Source: Collinsella sp. BG-O-102
GTDB lineage: Bacteria > Actinomycetota > Coriobacteriia > Coriobacteriales > Coriobacteriaceae
Length of the DNA: 33,455 bases
Reading direction: 5' to 3'
Assembly: GCF_023656745.1 (NCBI RefSeq)
Contig: NZ_JAMOKO010000020.1
Location: 1 to 33,455 of the forward strand
The notes below the pieces were generated by a model, which was given only the letters and a program-made list of their open reading frames with translations, was not told the origin of the DNA and made no database searches. Each line of letters opens with the position of its first letter. Positions within the stretch are counted from its first letter, which is position 1. Made by a program: the position numbers and the translations under genes. Shown here piece after piece: positions 1-6,723 of the stretch.

Positions 1-561
1 TTCGACGGCACCGCCGAGGTCCACGACGAGGGCGAGCCCCTCAGCCCGCTGTCCGTCTACGGCCAGACCAAGGCCGCCGGCGACATCGCCGTGGCGGGGT
101 GCCCCCGCCACTACATCATGCGCTCCAGCTGGGTCATCGGCGAGGGACACAACTTCGTCAAGACCATGAAGGGGCTGTCCGACCGCGTAGCCGACCCGGA
201 CGACAAGCTGGACCAGGTCACGGTCGTGGACGACCAGCTGGGCCGCCTGACCTTCACGCGCGACATGGCCGAGGCCATCTTCCACGTGCTGGGGACGCAC
301 GCCCCCTACGGCACCTACGACTGCACCGGCTCCGGCGCCGTCAAGTCCTGGGCCGACATCGCCCGCGCCGTCTTCGAGGCGGCCAACGGCAACGGGGAGA
401 AAGTCTTGCCGGTATCGACCGCCGACTACTACGCGAGCGCCGCCGGTCCCGTCGCCCCGCGCCCGGTCCACTCCGCGCTCGACCTTTCCAGGCTCGAGTC
501 GGTCGGGTTCCACATGCCCGACTGGGAGGAAGAGCTGGGGGAGTACCTCAAGACGCTCTAG
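1..561 (+). CDS. rfbD: dTDP-4-dehydrorhamnose reductase, C-terminal part (5' truncated by window edge)
   Basis: The open frame enters from the left edge and ends at TAG 559-561, leaving 186 visible residues. This is the second half of an extended short-chain dehydrogenase. The catalytic Tyr-x-x-x-Lys is visible as Y20/K24 in VYGQTK, followed by the substrate-domain signature RSSWVIGEGHNF and a C-terminal region typical of RfbD/RmlD proteins. The family reduces dTDP-4-keto-L-rhamnose to dTDP-L-rhamnose with NAD(P)H, in the cytoplasm, for surface polysaccharide synthesis. In many actinobacteria this domain is fused behind an RmlC epimerase; the missing N-terminus prevents me from telling. The polysaccharide glycosyltransferase and exporter that follow fit the role. 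Another nucleotide-sugar reductase of the same fold cannot be excluded. Confidence 0.8.
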   Translation, partial: FDGTAEVHDEGEPLSPLSVYGQTKAAGDIAVAGCPRHYIMRSSWVIGEGHNFVKTMKGLSDRVADPDDKLDQVTVVDDQLGRLTFTRDMAEAIFHVLGTHAPYGTYDCTGSGAVKSWADIARAVFEAANGNGEKVLPVSTADYYASAAGPVAPRPVHSALDLSRLESVGFHMPDWEEELGEYLKTL

Positions 562-583
562 CCGCTATTAACTTTTCGAGAGT

Positions 584-617
584 AAAAGCCGCCGTTCTTT
601 AACGGCGGCTTTTCTTG
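584..617. terminator. Intrinsic terminator between convergent genes
   Basis: A perfect 13-bp stem, AAAAGCCGCCGTT with AACGGCGGCTTTT, closes a CTTT loop. It sits between the stop of the rhamnose gene and the convergent stop of the glycosyltransferase. The A-rich left foot and T-rich right foot (then CTTGTT) mean it could serve both strands. Confidence 0.85.
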
Positions 618-663
618 TTGGTGGCTATCTGCGCAGTGGTGCCAATAGTATTTTGCGGAAGAT

Positions 664-1635
664 CTACCTCTCGCTTGGCTTGGAAGTAGGGTGGCCGGGC
701 TGGTCGTCGTAGGCGTATTTGCTGTACACGTTGACCTCCCACTGCTTTTTTTCGACCTTTGCTACAGAATCTAGGATGAAGCCGGTCGCAAGGCTCAGGC
801 CGCACAGGAACATAAACGAGGCGGCGAGCATAGCGGTGGGGAAGCGCGGGACGAGGCCGGTCTGGAAATATTCGACAACGATGGGCATGCCCAGGGCGAG
901 GCCGAATACCGCGAACAGAAGCGCTACGAGGCTGAAGAACTTCAGCGGGCGGTAGTCCTTGAACAGCGTGCCGATCATCGCAACGACTTTAATGCCGTCG
1001 CTCACTGTGTTGAGTTTGGACTCGGAACCCTCGGGACGGTCGCGGTACTCGATGGGCACATCTTTGATGCGCCAGCGGTGGTCGACGGCGTGGATCGAGA
1101 GCTCGGTTTCGATCTGAAAGCCCTCGGAAAGCACTGGGAAGGTTTTAACGAACGGGCGGCTCATGGCGCGGTAGCCGGTCATGACGTCATCGAAGCTGTA
1201 GCCATAGATCCACTTGATCATGGCGCGGACCAGATTGTTGCCAAAGCCGTGGAAGGCGCGCTTGTTTTCCTCGGCGTAGGTGCCGTTTGAAAGGCGATCG
1301 CCTACGGTCATGTCGGCCGTACCGTTAAGGATGGGCTCGCAGAGGGCCTTGGCCGCCTCGGCGGGGTAGGTGTCGTCGCCGTCGACCATCAGGTAGCAAT
1401 CGGCGTCGATGTCGCGAAACATCTGGCGGCATACGTTGCCCTTTCCCTGACGGGGCTCAAAGCGGACCGTGGCGCCGTGCTCGGTGGCGATGCGTGAGGT
1501 ATCGTCCGACGAGTTGTTGTCATAGACATAGACCGTCGCTTGCGGAAGCTCGCGGTGAAAGTCGTCGATGACTTTGCCGATCGTGGGCGCTTCGTTGTAG
1601 CAGGGGATGATGACGGCGATGGATTCAGAATTCAC
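664..1635 (-). CDS. Family 2 glycosyltransferase (DPM1/polyprenyl-phosphate sugar type) with two C-terminal membrane helices
   Basis: A 323-residue GT-A fold enzyme. The N-terminus AVIIPCYNEAPTIG is the usual nucleotide-sugar binding start, and the metal-binding DxD lies in VDGDDTYP (about residues 84-90). Residues after about 230 form two hydrophobic helices (about 231-252 and 266-290), so the catalytic domain is anchored on the cytoplasmic face. Relatives move a sugar from an NDP donor to polyprenyl phosphate or act on lipid-linked glycans; the exact sugar cannot be read from sequence. The start is GTG with AAGGAG six bases upstream. It is divergent from the ABC exporter genes and convergent with the rhamnose gene, which supports a surface-glycan role. 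Confidence 0.85.
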   Translation of the reverse strand: MNSESIAVIIPCYNEAPTIGKVIDDFHRELPQATVYVYDNNSSDDTSRIATEHGATVRFEPRQGKGNVCRQMFRDIDADCYLMVDGDDTYPAEAAKALCEPILNGTADMTVGDRLSNGTYAEENKRAFHGFGNNLVRAMIKWIYGYSFDDVMTGYRAMSRPFVKTFPVLSEGFQIETELSIHAVDHRWRIKDVPIEYRDRPEGSESKLNTVSDGIKVVAMIGTLFKDYRPLKFFSLVALLFAVFGLALGMPIVVEYFQTGLVPRFPTAMLAASFMFLCGLSLATGFILDSVAKVEKKQWEVNVYSKYAYDDQPGHPTSKPSER

Positions 1636-1665
1636 TCAATGCTCCTTATACGTTCAATCCTTGAA

Positions 1666-1756
1666 AGTATAGCCGTTTGGGCTTGGCATCCTAAGATGTG
1701 GGTTAGTTCTCCAGTTTTGTTGCGCGAATCGTTTGCATGGCCGTCGGGTCTATACT
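1666..1756. promoter_or_regulatory. Possible divergent promoters for the glycosyltransferase and the exporter
   Basis: Each direction has a TATACT -10-like hexamer, at 1666-1671 on the minus strand and 1751-1756 on the plus strand. The minus one has a weak TTAGGA 17 bp upstream. The plus one has no convincing -35 box. Assignment is by eye only. Confidence 0.35.
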
Positions 1757-1795
1757 GTTCGTTTGTCAACGATTACGAGTAAAGGAGTTGCATCC

Positions 1796-2641
1796 GTGTC
1801 GGATCTGACAAAGCAACAAGAAACTCGCAGTCTGCCTGCGACGTTTGCTAAGAACGAATTTGAGAAGGACGCGTTTATCCTTCGTCAGCTGGTTACCAAG
1901 GATTTTAAGATCAAGTATCGCCGTAGCGTTCTGGGCGTCGCATGGTCGGTGCTCAACCCGCTGCTGATGATGATCGTCATGGCCATCGTGTTCTCGACGA
2001 TTTTTGGCCAGGGCCGCAATGGCTCAATGACGCCCGAGATGTACCCGCTGTACTTGATCGTGGGTAACATTACCTTTGCCGTCATGTCCGAGTCTACGAA
2101 CCAGGCCCTGACGTCGATCGTGGGCGCTGCCCCTCTGCTCAAGAAGGTTAAGGTGCACCGCTGGGTCTTCCCGGTGCAGAAGGTGCTCTTCTCGCTGGTC
2201 AACTTTGCCTTCTCGCTGGTCGCCGTCGCCATCGTCATGCTGTGGTTCCGCGTTATGCCTTCTTGGCACCTGATTCTGTTGCCGGTTTGCCTGCTGCTGC
2301 TTATGTGCTTCTGCATGGGCCTGGGCATGATGCTCTCTGCCCTTACGGTCTTCTTCCGCGACGTTATGCATCTGTGGAGCGTCGTCATTACGGCGTGGAC
2401 TTACATTACGCCCATCTTCTGGACGACTGACTATATTGCGCAAATGCCGCATCTCGTGCGTATCTTGATGTATGCGAACCCCATGTTCAACTACCTGCAG
2501 TTTATGCGCGATATCTTCCTGTTCCAGACTACGCCCTCGCTTATGACGTTTGGTATGTGCGTTGCCTGGGCGGTTCTTGCGCTTATTATTGGCTATACCG
2601 TGTTCCATAAGTCCGAGCGCAAGTTCATCCTCTACATCTAA
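1796..2641 (+). CDS. ABC-2 type polysaccharide/teichoic acid export permease (Wzm/TagG-like)
   Basis: A 281-residue integral membrane protein with an amphipathic N-terminal stretch (FEKDAFILRQLVTKDFKIKY, then RRSVLGVAWSVLNP), the entry motif of ABC-2 O-antigen and teichoic-acid exporters, followed by about six hydrophobic segments. It should form the channel that moves a lipid-linked glycan across the membrane, driven by the ATPase encoded next. I chose GTG 1796 because AAAGGAG (1781-1787) lies eight bases upstream; an ATG at 1733 in the same frame has no ribosome site and would add an unlikely basic extension. The gene ends 11 bases before its ATPase, so the two are surely co-translated. Confidence 0.88.
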   Translation: MSDLTKQQETRSLPATFAKNEFEKDAFILRQLVTKDFKIKYRRSVLGVAWSVLNPLLMMIVMAIVFSTIFGQGRNGSMTPEMYPLYLIVGNITFAVMSESTNQALTSIVGAAPLLKKVKVHRWVFPVQKVLFSLVNFAFSLVAVAIVMLWFRVMPSWHLILLPVCLLLLMCFCMGLGMMLSALTVFFRDVMHLWSVVITAWTYITPIFWTTDYIAQMPHLVRILMYANPMFNYLQFMRDIFLFQTTPSLMTFGMCVAWAVLALIIGYTVFHKSERKFILYI

Positions 2642-2652
2642 GGAGTGCTGTG

Positions 2653-3420
2653 ATGACTGAATCTGTTGTTGATTACAGCGAGCAGCCTCTGGCTGTCGAG
2701 GTCGACGACGTCACCATGATCTTTAACATGGCGTCCGAGTCGCTGACCAACCTCAAGGAGTACTTCATCAAGCTTGCCAAGCACGAGCTGTTCTTTGAGG
2801 AGTTTAGGGCGCTTAAGCACATCTCGTTCGATATTCATCGCGGCGAGGTCGTGGGTCTGGTCGGCACCAATGGCTCCGGCAAGTCTACGATGCTCAAGAT
2901 TATCGCTGGCGTGCTTGAGCCTAGCGAGGGCAGCGTTAAGGTGCACGGCAATATCGCACCGTTGATTGAGCTTGGTGCCGGCTTTGACCCCGAGCTGACT
3001 GCCCGTGAGAACATATATCTGAACGGCGCCCTGCTTGGCTATACCAAGGAGTTCATCGACGCCAACTTTGACGGCATTATCGAGTTCGCTGAGCTGCAGA
3101 ACTTTGTCGATATGCCGCTTAAGAACTTCTCCTCGGGCATGGTGGCGCGTATCGCCTTTGCAATCGCGACGATTACCGAGCCCGATATTCTGATCGTTGA
3201 CGAGACGCTGTCCGTCGGTGATGTGTTCTTCCAGCAGAAGTGCGAGGCCCGCATCCAGCACTTTATCCAGAGCGGCGACGTGACGGTTCTGTTCGTTTCG
3301 CACTCTATGGAGCAGGTTGAGCGCATCTGCCAGCGTGCCGTTTGGATTGAGAAGGGTGACCTTCGCATGGACGGCCCGGTCGATGAGGTCTGCAAGGCGT
3401 ACCGCGAGCAGTTCAACTAG
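2653..3420 (+). CDS. ABC transporter ATP-binding protein for polysaccharide export (Wzt/TagH-like, short form)
   Basis: A 255-residue nucleotide-binding subunit. Walker A is GTNGSGKST, the signature region reads NFSSGMVARIAFAIA, Walker B is DILIVDETLSVGD and the switch histidine is in FVSHS. The order and the IELGAGFDPELTARENIYLNG stretch (written here in part) are typical of Wzt/TagH ATPases. It ends just after the ATPase fold, so the C-terminal glycan-binding domain of some O-antigen Wzt proteins is absent. ATG 2653 is preferred over GTG 2650 because AAGGAG (2640-2645) sits seven bases before it. It pairs with the permease upstream. Confidence 0.9.
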   Translation: MTESVVDYSEQPLAVEVDDVTMIFNMASESLTNLKEYFIKLAKHELFFEEFRALKHISFDIHRGEVVGLVGTNGSGKSTMLKIIAGVLEPSEGSVKVHGNIAPLIELGAGFDPELTARENIYLNGALLGYTKEFIDANFDGIIEFAELQNFVDMPLKNFSSGMVARIAFAIATITEPDILIVDETLSVGDVFFQQKCEARIQHFIQSGDVTVLFVSHSMEQVERICQRAVWIEKGDLRMDGPVDEVCKAYREQFN

Positions 3421-3422
3421 GT

Positions 3423-3428
3423 TATAAT
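3423..3428 (+). promoter_or_regulatory. Possible -10 box for tRNA-Arg(UCU)
   Basis: A perfect TATAAT begins two bases after the exporter ATPase stop codon, about 46 bp before the tRNA. No good -35 box lies 16-18 bp upstream, inside the coding region. A separate TTGACA at 3438-3443 has no matching -10 box. The tRNA could also be read from the exporter transcript. Confidence 0.35.
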
Positions 3429-3474
3429 ATCTTGCGCTTGACAGGCTTGCGCTTGCTTGGGCGTGCGGCTATTT

Positions 3475-3551
3475 GCTCCATTAGCTCAGTTGGATAGAGC
3501 AGGGGACTTCTAATCCCAAGGTCGACGGTTCGAATCCGCCATGGAGCACCA
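3475..3551 (+). tRNA. tRNA-Arg (anticodon TCT)
   Basis: A cloverleaf is visible by eye: acceptor arms GCTCCAT and ATGGAGC pair over 7 bp, the D arm reads AGCTCAGTTGGATAGAGC, and the anticodon loop CTTCTAA sits between GGGGA and TCCCA. The T arm carries GGTTCGAATCC. The 3' CCA is encoded. Anticodon UCU reads AGA/AGG, rare codons in this GC-rich genome. Confidence 0.95.
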
Positions 3552-3560
3552 TCGTTTATT

Positions 3561-3593
3561 AAGCCCAGACCGCTTGGTGGTCTGGGCTTTTTT
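3561..3593 (+). terminator. Intrinsic terminator after tRNA-Arg(UCU)
   Basis: An 11-bp stem AAGCCCAGACC / GGTCTGGGCTT with a 7-base loop is followed by a T run. It ends the exporter-tRNA unit. On the minus strand the hairpin lacks a T tract, so it is at best a weak end for the convergent aro operon, for which I saw no other terminator in 3594-3655. Confidence 0.9.
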
Positions 3594-3655
3594 CATCTTG
3601 TGTGCTGCTGGAGCCGAGCGCGAGCAAGCCGCTGCTGTTTGTTGGGGCTGGCATT

Positions 3656-4093
3656 TTACTTTTCGAGATGCTCCCTCAGCAGCTCCAGCGCGTGGGCGTA
3701 GCCCTGGAGGCCTTCGCCGGTGATGGTGGCGAAGCAGGCCAGACGGGCGTAGCTCACCTGGCGGAAGTCTTCGCGGGTCTCGACGGCGCTAATGTGGACC
3801 TCCACAGCCGGGATGGCGACGGCTTTGAGGGCATCCAAGATGGCCACGCTTGTGTGCGTGTAGGCGGCCGGGTTGATGACGATGCCGTCGACCTTGCCGT
3901 AGGCCTCCTGGATCTTGTCGACGATGCTGCCCTCGTGGTTGGACTGGAAGACCTCGACCTCGTCAAAGCCCTGCGCGGCGCCTGCCTCCTGGCAAATCTG
4001 GACCAGGCGGTCGTAGTTGTCGCTGCCATAGATGCCCGGCTCGCGAATGCCGAGCATGTTGAGGTTTGGGCCGTTGATGACGAGTGCTTTCAT
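3656..4093 (-). CDS. aroQ: 3-dehydroquinate dehydratase, type II
   Basis: A 145-residue protein, the normal size for the dodecameric type II enzyme that dehydrates 3-dehydroquinate to 3-dehydroshikimate, step three of the shikimate pathway. The N-terminal NGPNLNMLGIREPGIYG holds the catalytic Tyr; GIVINPAAYTHTSVAI and EVHIS (general-acid His) follow. Two normally well-kept positions differ: the Asn after EVHIS is Ala, and the RRHS-like stretch reads RQVS. ATG 4093 has AAAGGAAG upstream. It is the last gene of the aro operon, separated from aroEK by 64 bp filled mostly by a perfect hairpin. Confidence 0.95.
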   Translation of the reverse strand: MKALVINGPNLNMLGIREPGIYGSDNYDRLVQICQEAGAAQGFDEVEVFQSNHEGSIVDKIQEAYGKVDGIVINPAAYTHTSVAILDALKAVAIPAVEVHISAVETREDFRQVSYARLACFATITGEGLQGYAHALELLREHLEK

Positions 4094-4114
4094 GGTTGCT
4101 TCCTTTGCGGTTGG

Positions 4115-4155
4115 AAAACCACCACAAAGGTGCCTGTCCCCTTTGTGGTGGTTTT
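4115..4155. repeat. Perfect 16-bp inverted repeat between aroEK and aroQ
   Basis: Arms AAAACCACCACAAAGG (4115-4130) and CCTTTGTGGTGGTTTT (4140-4155) are exact inverse complements around the 9-base loop TGCCTGTCC. It fills the only gap between aroEK and aroQ. On the minus (transcribed) strand the centre reads GGGGACAGGCACC, close to the GGGACGGGG core of the other repeats here, but the arms are unrelated. The T-rich foot could make it a partial terminator lowering aroQ expression. Confidence 0.85.
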
Positions 4156-4157
4156 GG

Positions 4158-5408
4158 TTAGAGAGCGGGTGGGAGGGTGTCGAGGAGGGCTTGGGCGGTG
4201 TTGGTGGCGCAGTCGCGTGAGTCGATAATGCAGTCGGCCCAGGCGCGGTAGCGCGGCATACGCTGCTCGGCCAGCTTGTCGATGCCATCGCGGGCGGTGA
4301 TGGGGCGGCCCTTGTGGGCGAGCTCGTCGAGCTTGCGGTTGAGCATCACAATCTGGCTGTTCTGGTGCAGCAGCGGATAGTTCTCGTCGCGCGTTACCAC
4401 GCCGCCGCCGGTGGAAAGCACCAGGCCGCTGCGCTTGGAGATGTCGGCCAGGGCCGCCGTCTCCTGCTCGCGGAAGGCCGCCTCGCCGCGCTCGACGATA
4501 TAGTCGGCACAGGGCATGCCGAGGCGTTCCTCGAGGGCGCGGTCCAGGTCGATGTGCTCGCGACCCGTCAGCATTGCGATCTGCTCGCCCACGCGGGTTT
4601 TGCCCGAACCCGGCATGCCGATCAGCGCGATGTTCTGTTCGCGACGTGACAAGCGCTCCGTTACGTCCAGGATGCGCTCGCGCGGGGTGACCTGGCCGGT
4701 ATAGCGCTCGACGGCCTGTGCCGCTTGGGCAACGAGCATCAGCAGGCCACCGATGCGGGGGATGCCGCGGCGCTCAGCCTCGAGCATCAGACCCGTGCGG
4801 GCGGGGTTGTAGACAATGTCGATGACGCCCTCGAGTGCATCGAGGCCTTCGAGCGTGCAGGGAGCGTCGGGGCAGTGGGGGAACATGCCGGCAGGCGTGC
4901 AGTTGACAAGCAACGCGGCATCTGACTGCAGTGCGAGGTTACCGTAGTTGACCTCGCTTGTGCGGCCCACGGGCACTACGGTGGCGCCAAGGTCACCGAG
5001 CACCATGCTGGCCGTGGTGCCGGCACCACCGGTGGCACCGAGCACAAGGACCTTCTTGTCGGTAACCTCTACACCCAGCTCCTCGACCAGGCACCGAAAA
5101 CCAAAGTAGTCGGTGTTGTCGCCGCGCAGGCGACCGTCAGGTAGGCGTGTGATGGTGTTGACGTTGCCCATGCGCTCGGCCAGGGGACTCAACTCGTCCA
5201 GGTAGTCCATGACGGCGCGCTTGTAGGGGATGGTCACGTTGGTGCCCTCCCATTCGTCGCCGGTCATAAAGGCCTCAAGATCCTCGGGCTCGCGCTCAAA
5301 TCGCACGTACTCAAGCCCAGCGAGCTCCTTGTAGATGGTCGGGGTGTAGCTGTGGCCCAGCACGCGGCCCAGGACGCCGTAGGGGCGGGTTGCCGCGGTA
5401 TCGGTCAT
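4158..5408 (-). CDS. aroEK: Bifunctional shikimate dehydrogenase - shikimate kinase (AroE-AroK fusion)
   Basis: A 416-residue two-domain protein. Residues 1 to about 255 are AroE: substrate motif GHSYTPTIYKEL, catalytic Lys63 in NVTIPYK, Asp100 in GDNTD, and the NADP-binding loop GATGGAG. Residues from about 258 are AroK: Walker A GMPGSGKT (264-271), the shikimate-binding Asp in DLDRALEERLG, Arg in FREQE, and STGGGVV. It would reduce dehydroshikimate and phosphorylate shikimate on one chain. These are usually separate genes; I see no stop or frameshift between the halves. The ATG directly abuts the pheA stop, with no spacer. Confidence 0.93.
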   Translation of the reverse strand: MTDTAATRPYGVLGRVLGHSYTPTIYKELAGLEYVRFEREPEDLEAFMTGDEWEGTNVTIPYKRAVMDYLDELSPLAERMGNVNTITRLPDGRLRGDNTDYFGFRCLVEELGVEVTDKKVLVLGATGGAGTTASMVLGDLGATVVPVGRTSEVNYGNLALQSDAALLVNCTPAGMFPHCPDAPCTLEGLDALEGVIDIVYNPARTGLMLEAERRGIPRIGGLLMLVAQAAQAVERYTGQVTPRERILDVTERLSRREQNIALIGMPGSGKTRVGEQIAMLTGREHIDLDRALEERLGMPCADYIVERGEAAFREQETAALADISKRSGLVLSTGGGVVTRDENYPLLHQNSQIVMLNRKLDELAHKGRPITARDGIDKLAEQRMPRYRAWADCIIDSRDCATNTAQALLDTLPPAL

Positions 5409-6554
5409 CTAGAGCACCTCCGTGTAGCTGCCAAAGTAGGTGAAGCTCTCACATACGTCGTCGATCGAATCGAGCAGGTCGTCGAGGGCCTTGCTGCCAA
5501 AGGGGCAGTCCAGATCGAAATAGAACATAAACTCAAAGTCGCGACCGGGGATGGGGCGGCTCTCGAGCTTGATGAGGTTGATATTGAGCGCGTAGAAGCG
5601 CTCGAGTACGCGATAGAGGGCGCCCGGCTCGTTGGCCGTGGTGATCATGAGCGAGGTGCGGTTGGCACCGGGATAGACGCGCGGCTCGCGGCTGATGACG
5701 ACGAAGCGCGTGTAGTTGTTGTCCGAGTCCTGAATGTTGGGCTCTAGCACTTCCAGACCGTAGAGCGCCGCGCAACTGCGCGAGGCGATGGCGGCGACGT
5801 CGGCGCGCTCGGAGTTGGCGACCATCTCGGCCGACATAGCCGTGTTGGGATACTTGGTGGCGTGCAGATCGTGTGCCTCGATAAAGCCGGCACATTGCGC
5901 GATGGCCTGACCGTGGCTAAAGACCTCACGAACATCCCGCAGCTTGGTGCCAGGCTTGACGAGCAGGTTGTGGTCGATCTTGAGGCGCAGCGAGCGCACA
6001 ATATGGAAGTCGAACTGCGCGAGCAGGTCGTAGACCGCGTTGACCGAGCCTGCGGTGGAGTTTTCGATGGGCAGTACGCCAAACTCGCAGAAGCCGTCTC
6101 GCACGGCTCGCATGACGCCCTCAAAGGTCTCAAAGAACGCAATATCGGGCACGTCGAAGAGCTTGCACGCGGCGATTTGACTGTAAGCGCCCTCAACGCC
6201 CTGGCAAGCGACGGTGGCAGTTTGAGGGAAGGGCGTGTCGGAGGCTGCAGCCGTGGCATGGGCCTTTTGCGAGACGGTGATGCCCTTGAGCTCGTTGATG
6301 TAGCGCTGCTGCTCGGCCTTGCTCATGCTCATGAGGAGGCGGAACAGGGTGATGGTTTGGGCCTCGTAGCGCTCGGGCGCGCGACTGGCGAGGTTGTTGA
6401 GTTTGGAGCGCTCGCGGGCGGGGTCGAAGACGGCCTTGCCCATCTCGATTTTTGACTTGGCGACCTCGGTGGCAATGTCCATGCGCTCGATAAAACTGTT
6501 GAGGAGCGTGGTGTCGATGCCATCGATGGCCTGGCGGATGTCAGCAAGGTCCAT
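5409..6554 (-). CDS. pheA: Bifunctional chorismate mutase - prephenate dehydratase with ACT domain
   Basis: A 381-residue P-protein. Residues 1 to about 90 are an all-helical AroQ-type chorismate mutase (IDTTLLNSFIERMDIATEVA, KAVFDPARE). Prephenate dehydratase spans about 105-285, with GVEGAYSQ, GVLPIENSTAGSVN and the NYTRFVV motif. A regulatory ACT domain follows, with NEPGALYRVLERF and KLESRPIPGR, the phenylalanine-binding signatures, so feedback inhibition by Phe is likely. It makes phenylpyruvate from chorismate. ATG 6554 has AAAGGGG upstream. The same frame stays open to 6698 through the repeat pair, but that extension is repeat sequence and not credible as protein. Confidence 0.94.
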   Translation of the reverse strand: MDLADIRQAIDGIDTTLLNSFIERMDIATEVAKSKIEMGKAVFDPARERSKLNNLASRAPERYEAQTITLFRLLMSMSKAEQQRYINELKGITVSQKAHATAAASDTPFPQTATVACQGVEGAYSQIAACKLFDVPDIAFFETFEGVMRAVRDGFCEFGVLPIENSTAGSVNAVYDLLAQFDFHIVRSLRLKIDHNLLVKPGTKLRDVREVFSHGQAIAQCAGFIEAHDLHATKYPNTAMSAEMVANSERADVAAIASRSCAALYGLEVLEPNIQDSDNNYTRFVVISREPRVYPGANRTSLMITTANEPGALYRVLERFYALNINLIKLESRPIPGRDFEFMFYFDLDCPFGSKALDDLLDSIDDVCESFTYFGSYTEVL

Positions 6555-6582
6555 AGGGACCCCTTTCGTGAATGGTTGCCTG

Positions 6583-6619
6583 GGGTAGTTAATTTGGGAC
6601 GGGGCTTTTTTAGCTACCC
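6583..6619 (+). repeat. REP-like palindrome, copy A
   Basis: A 37-base element: left arm GGGTAGTTAA, core TTTGGGACGGGGC, right arm TTAGCTACCC. The arms pair over 10 bp with one G-T wobble. Outer ends carry GTAG, the tetranucleotide typical of REP sequences. It lies 28 bp upstream of the pheA start in the aroC-pheA gap. Confidence 0.85.
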
Positions 6620-6672
6620 TTTGACTGTCGTCGAATCGATGGGTGCCAGGGCAAATATCAACTGGCATATGG

Positions 6673-6709
6673 GGGTAGCTAAAATAGCCCCGTCCCAAAT
6701 TAACTACCC
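6673..6709 (-). repeat. REP-like palindrome, copy B (inverted)
   Basis: Reverse complement of copy A with a single difference, A for T in the T-run after the GGGGC core. It begins 14 bp past the aroC stop codon on the transcribed strand. GTAG is present at both feet. Confidence 0.85.
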
Positions 6710-6723
6710 TTGGGGTGGGTGGA

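Larger units (their letters stand above)
6583..6709. mobile_element. BIME-like unit: two REP-like palindromes in inverted orientation
   Basis: Copies A (6583-6619) and B (6673-6709) match at 36 of 37 positions in opposite orientation, separated by 53 bp. The spacer carries its own small hairpin, TGCCAG with CTGGCA (6644-6667). This arrangement is what is called a bacterial interspersed mosaic element in other genomes. It accounts for most of the 169-bp aroC-pheA gap. Movement by the transposase at 32528-33277 is an inference from shared repeats. Confidence 0.7.

Noticed and set aside
6555-6698. N-terminal extension of PheA by 48 residues
   Set aside because: The extension is translation of the repeat pair; AAAGGGG and the chorismate mutase start both point to ATG 6554.
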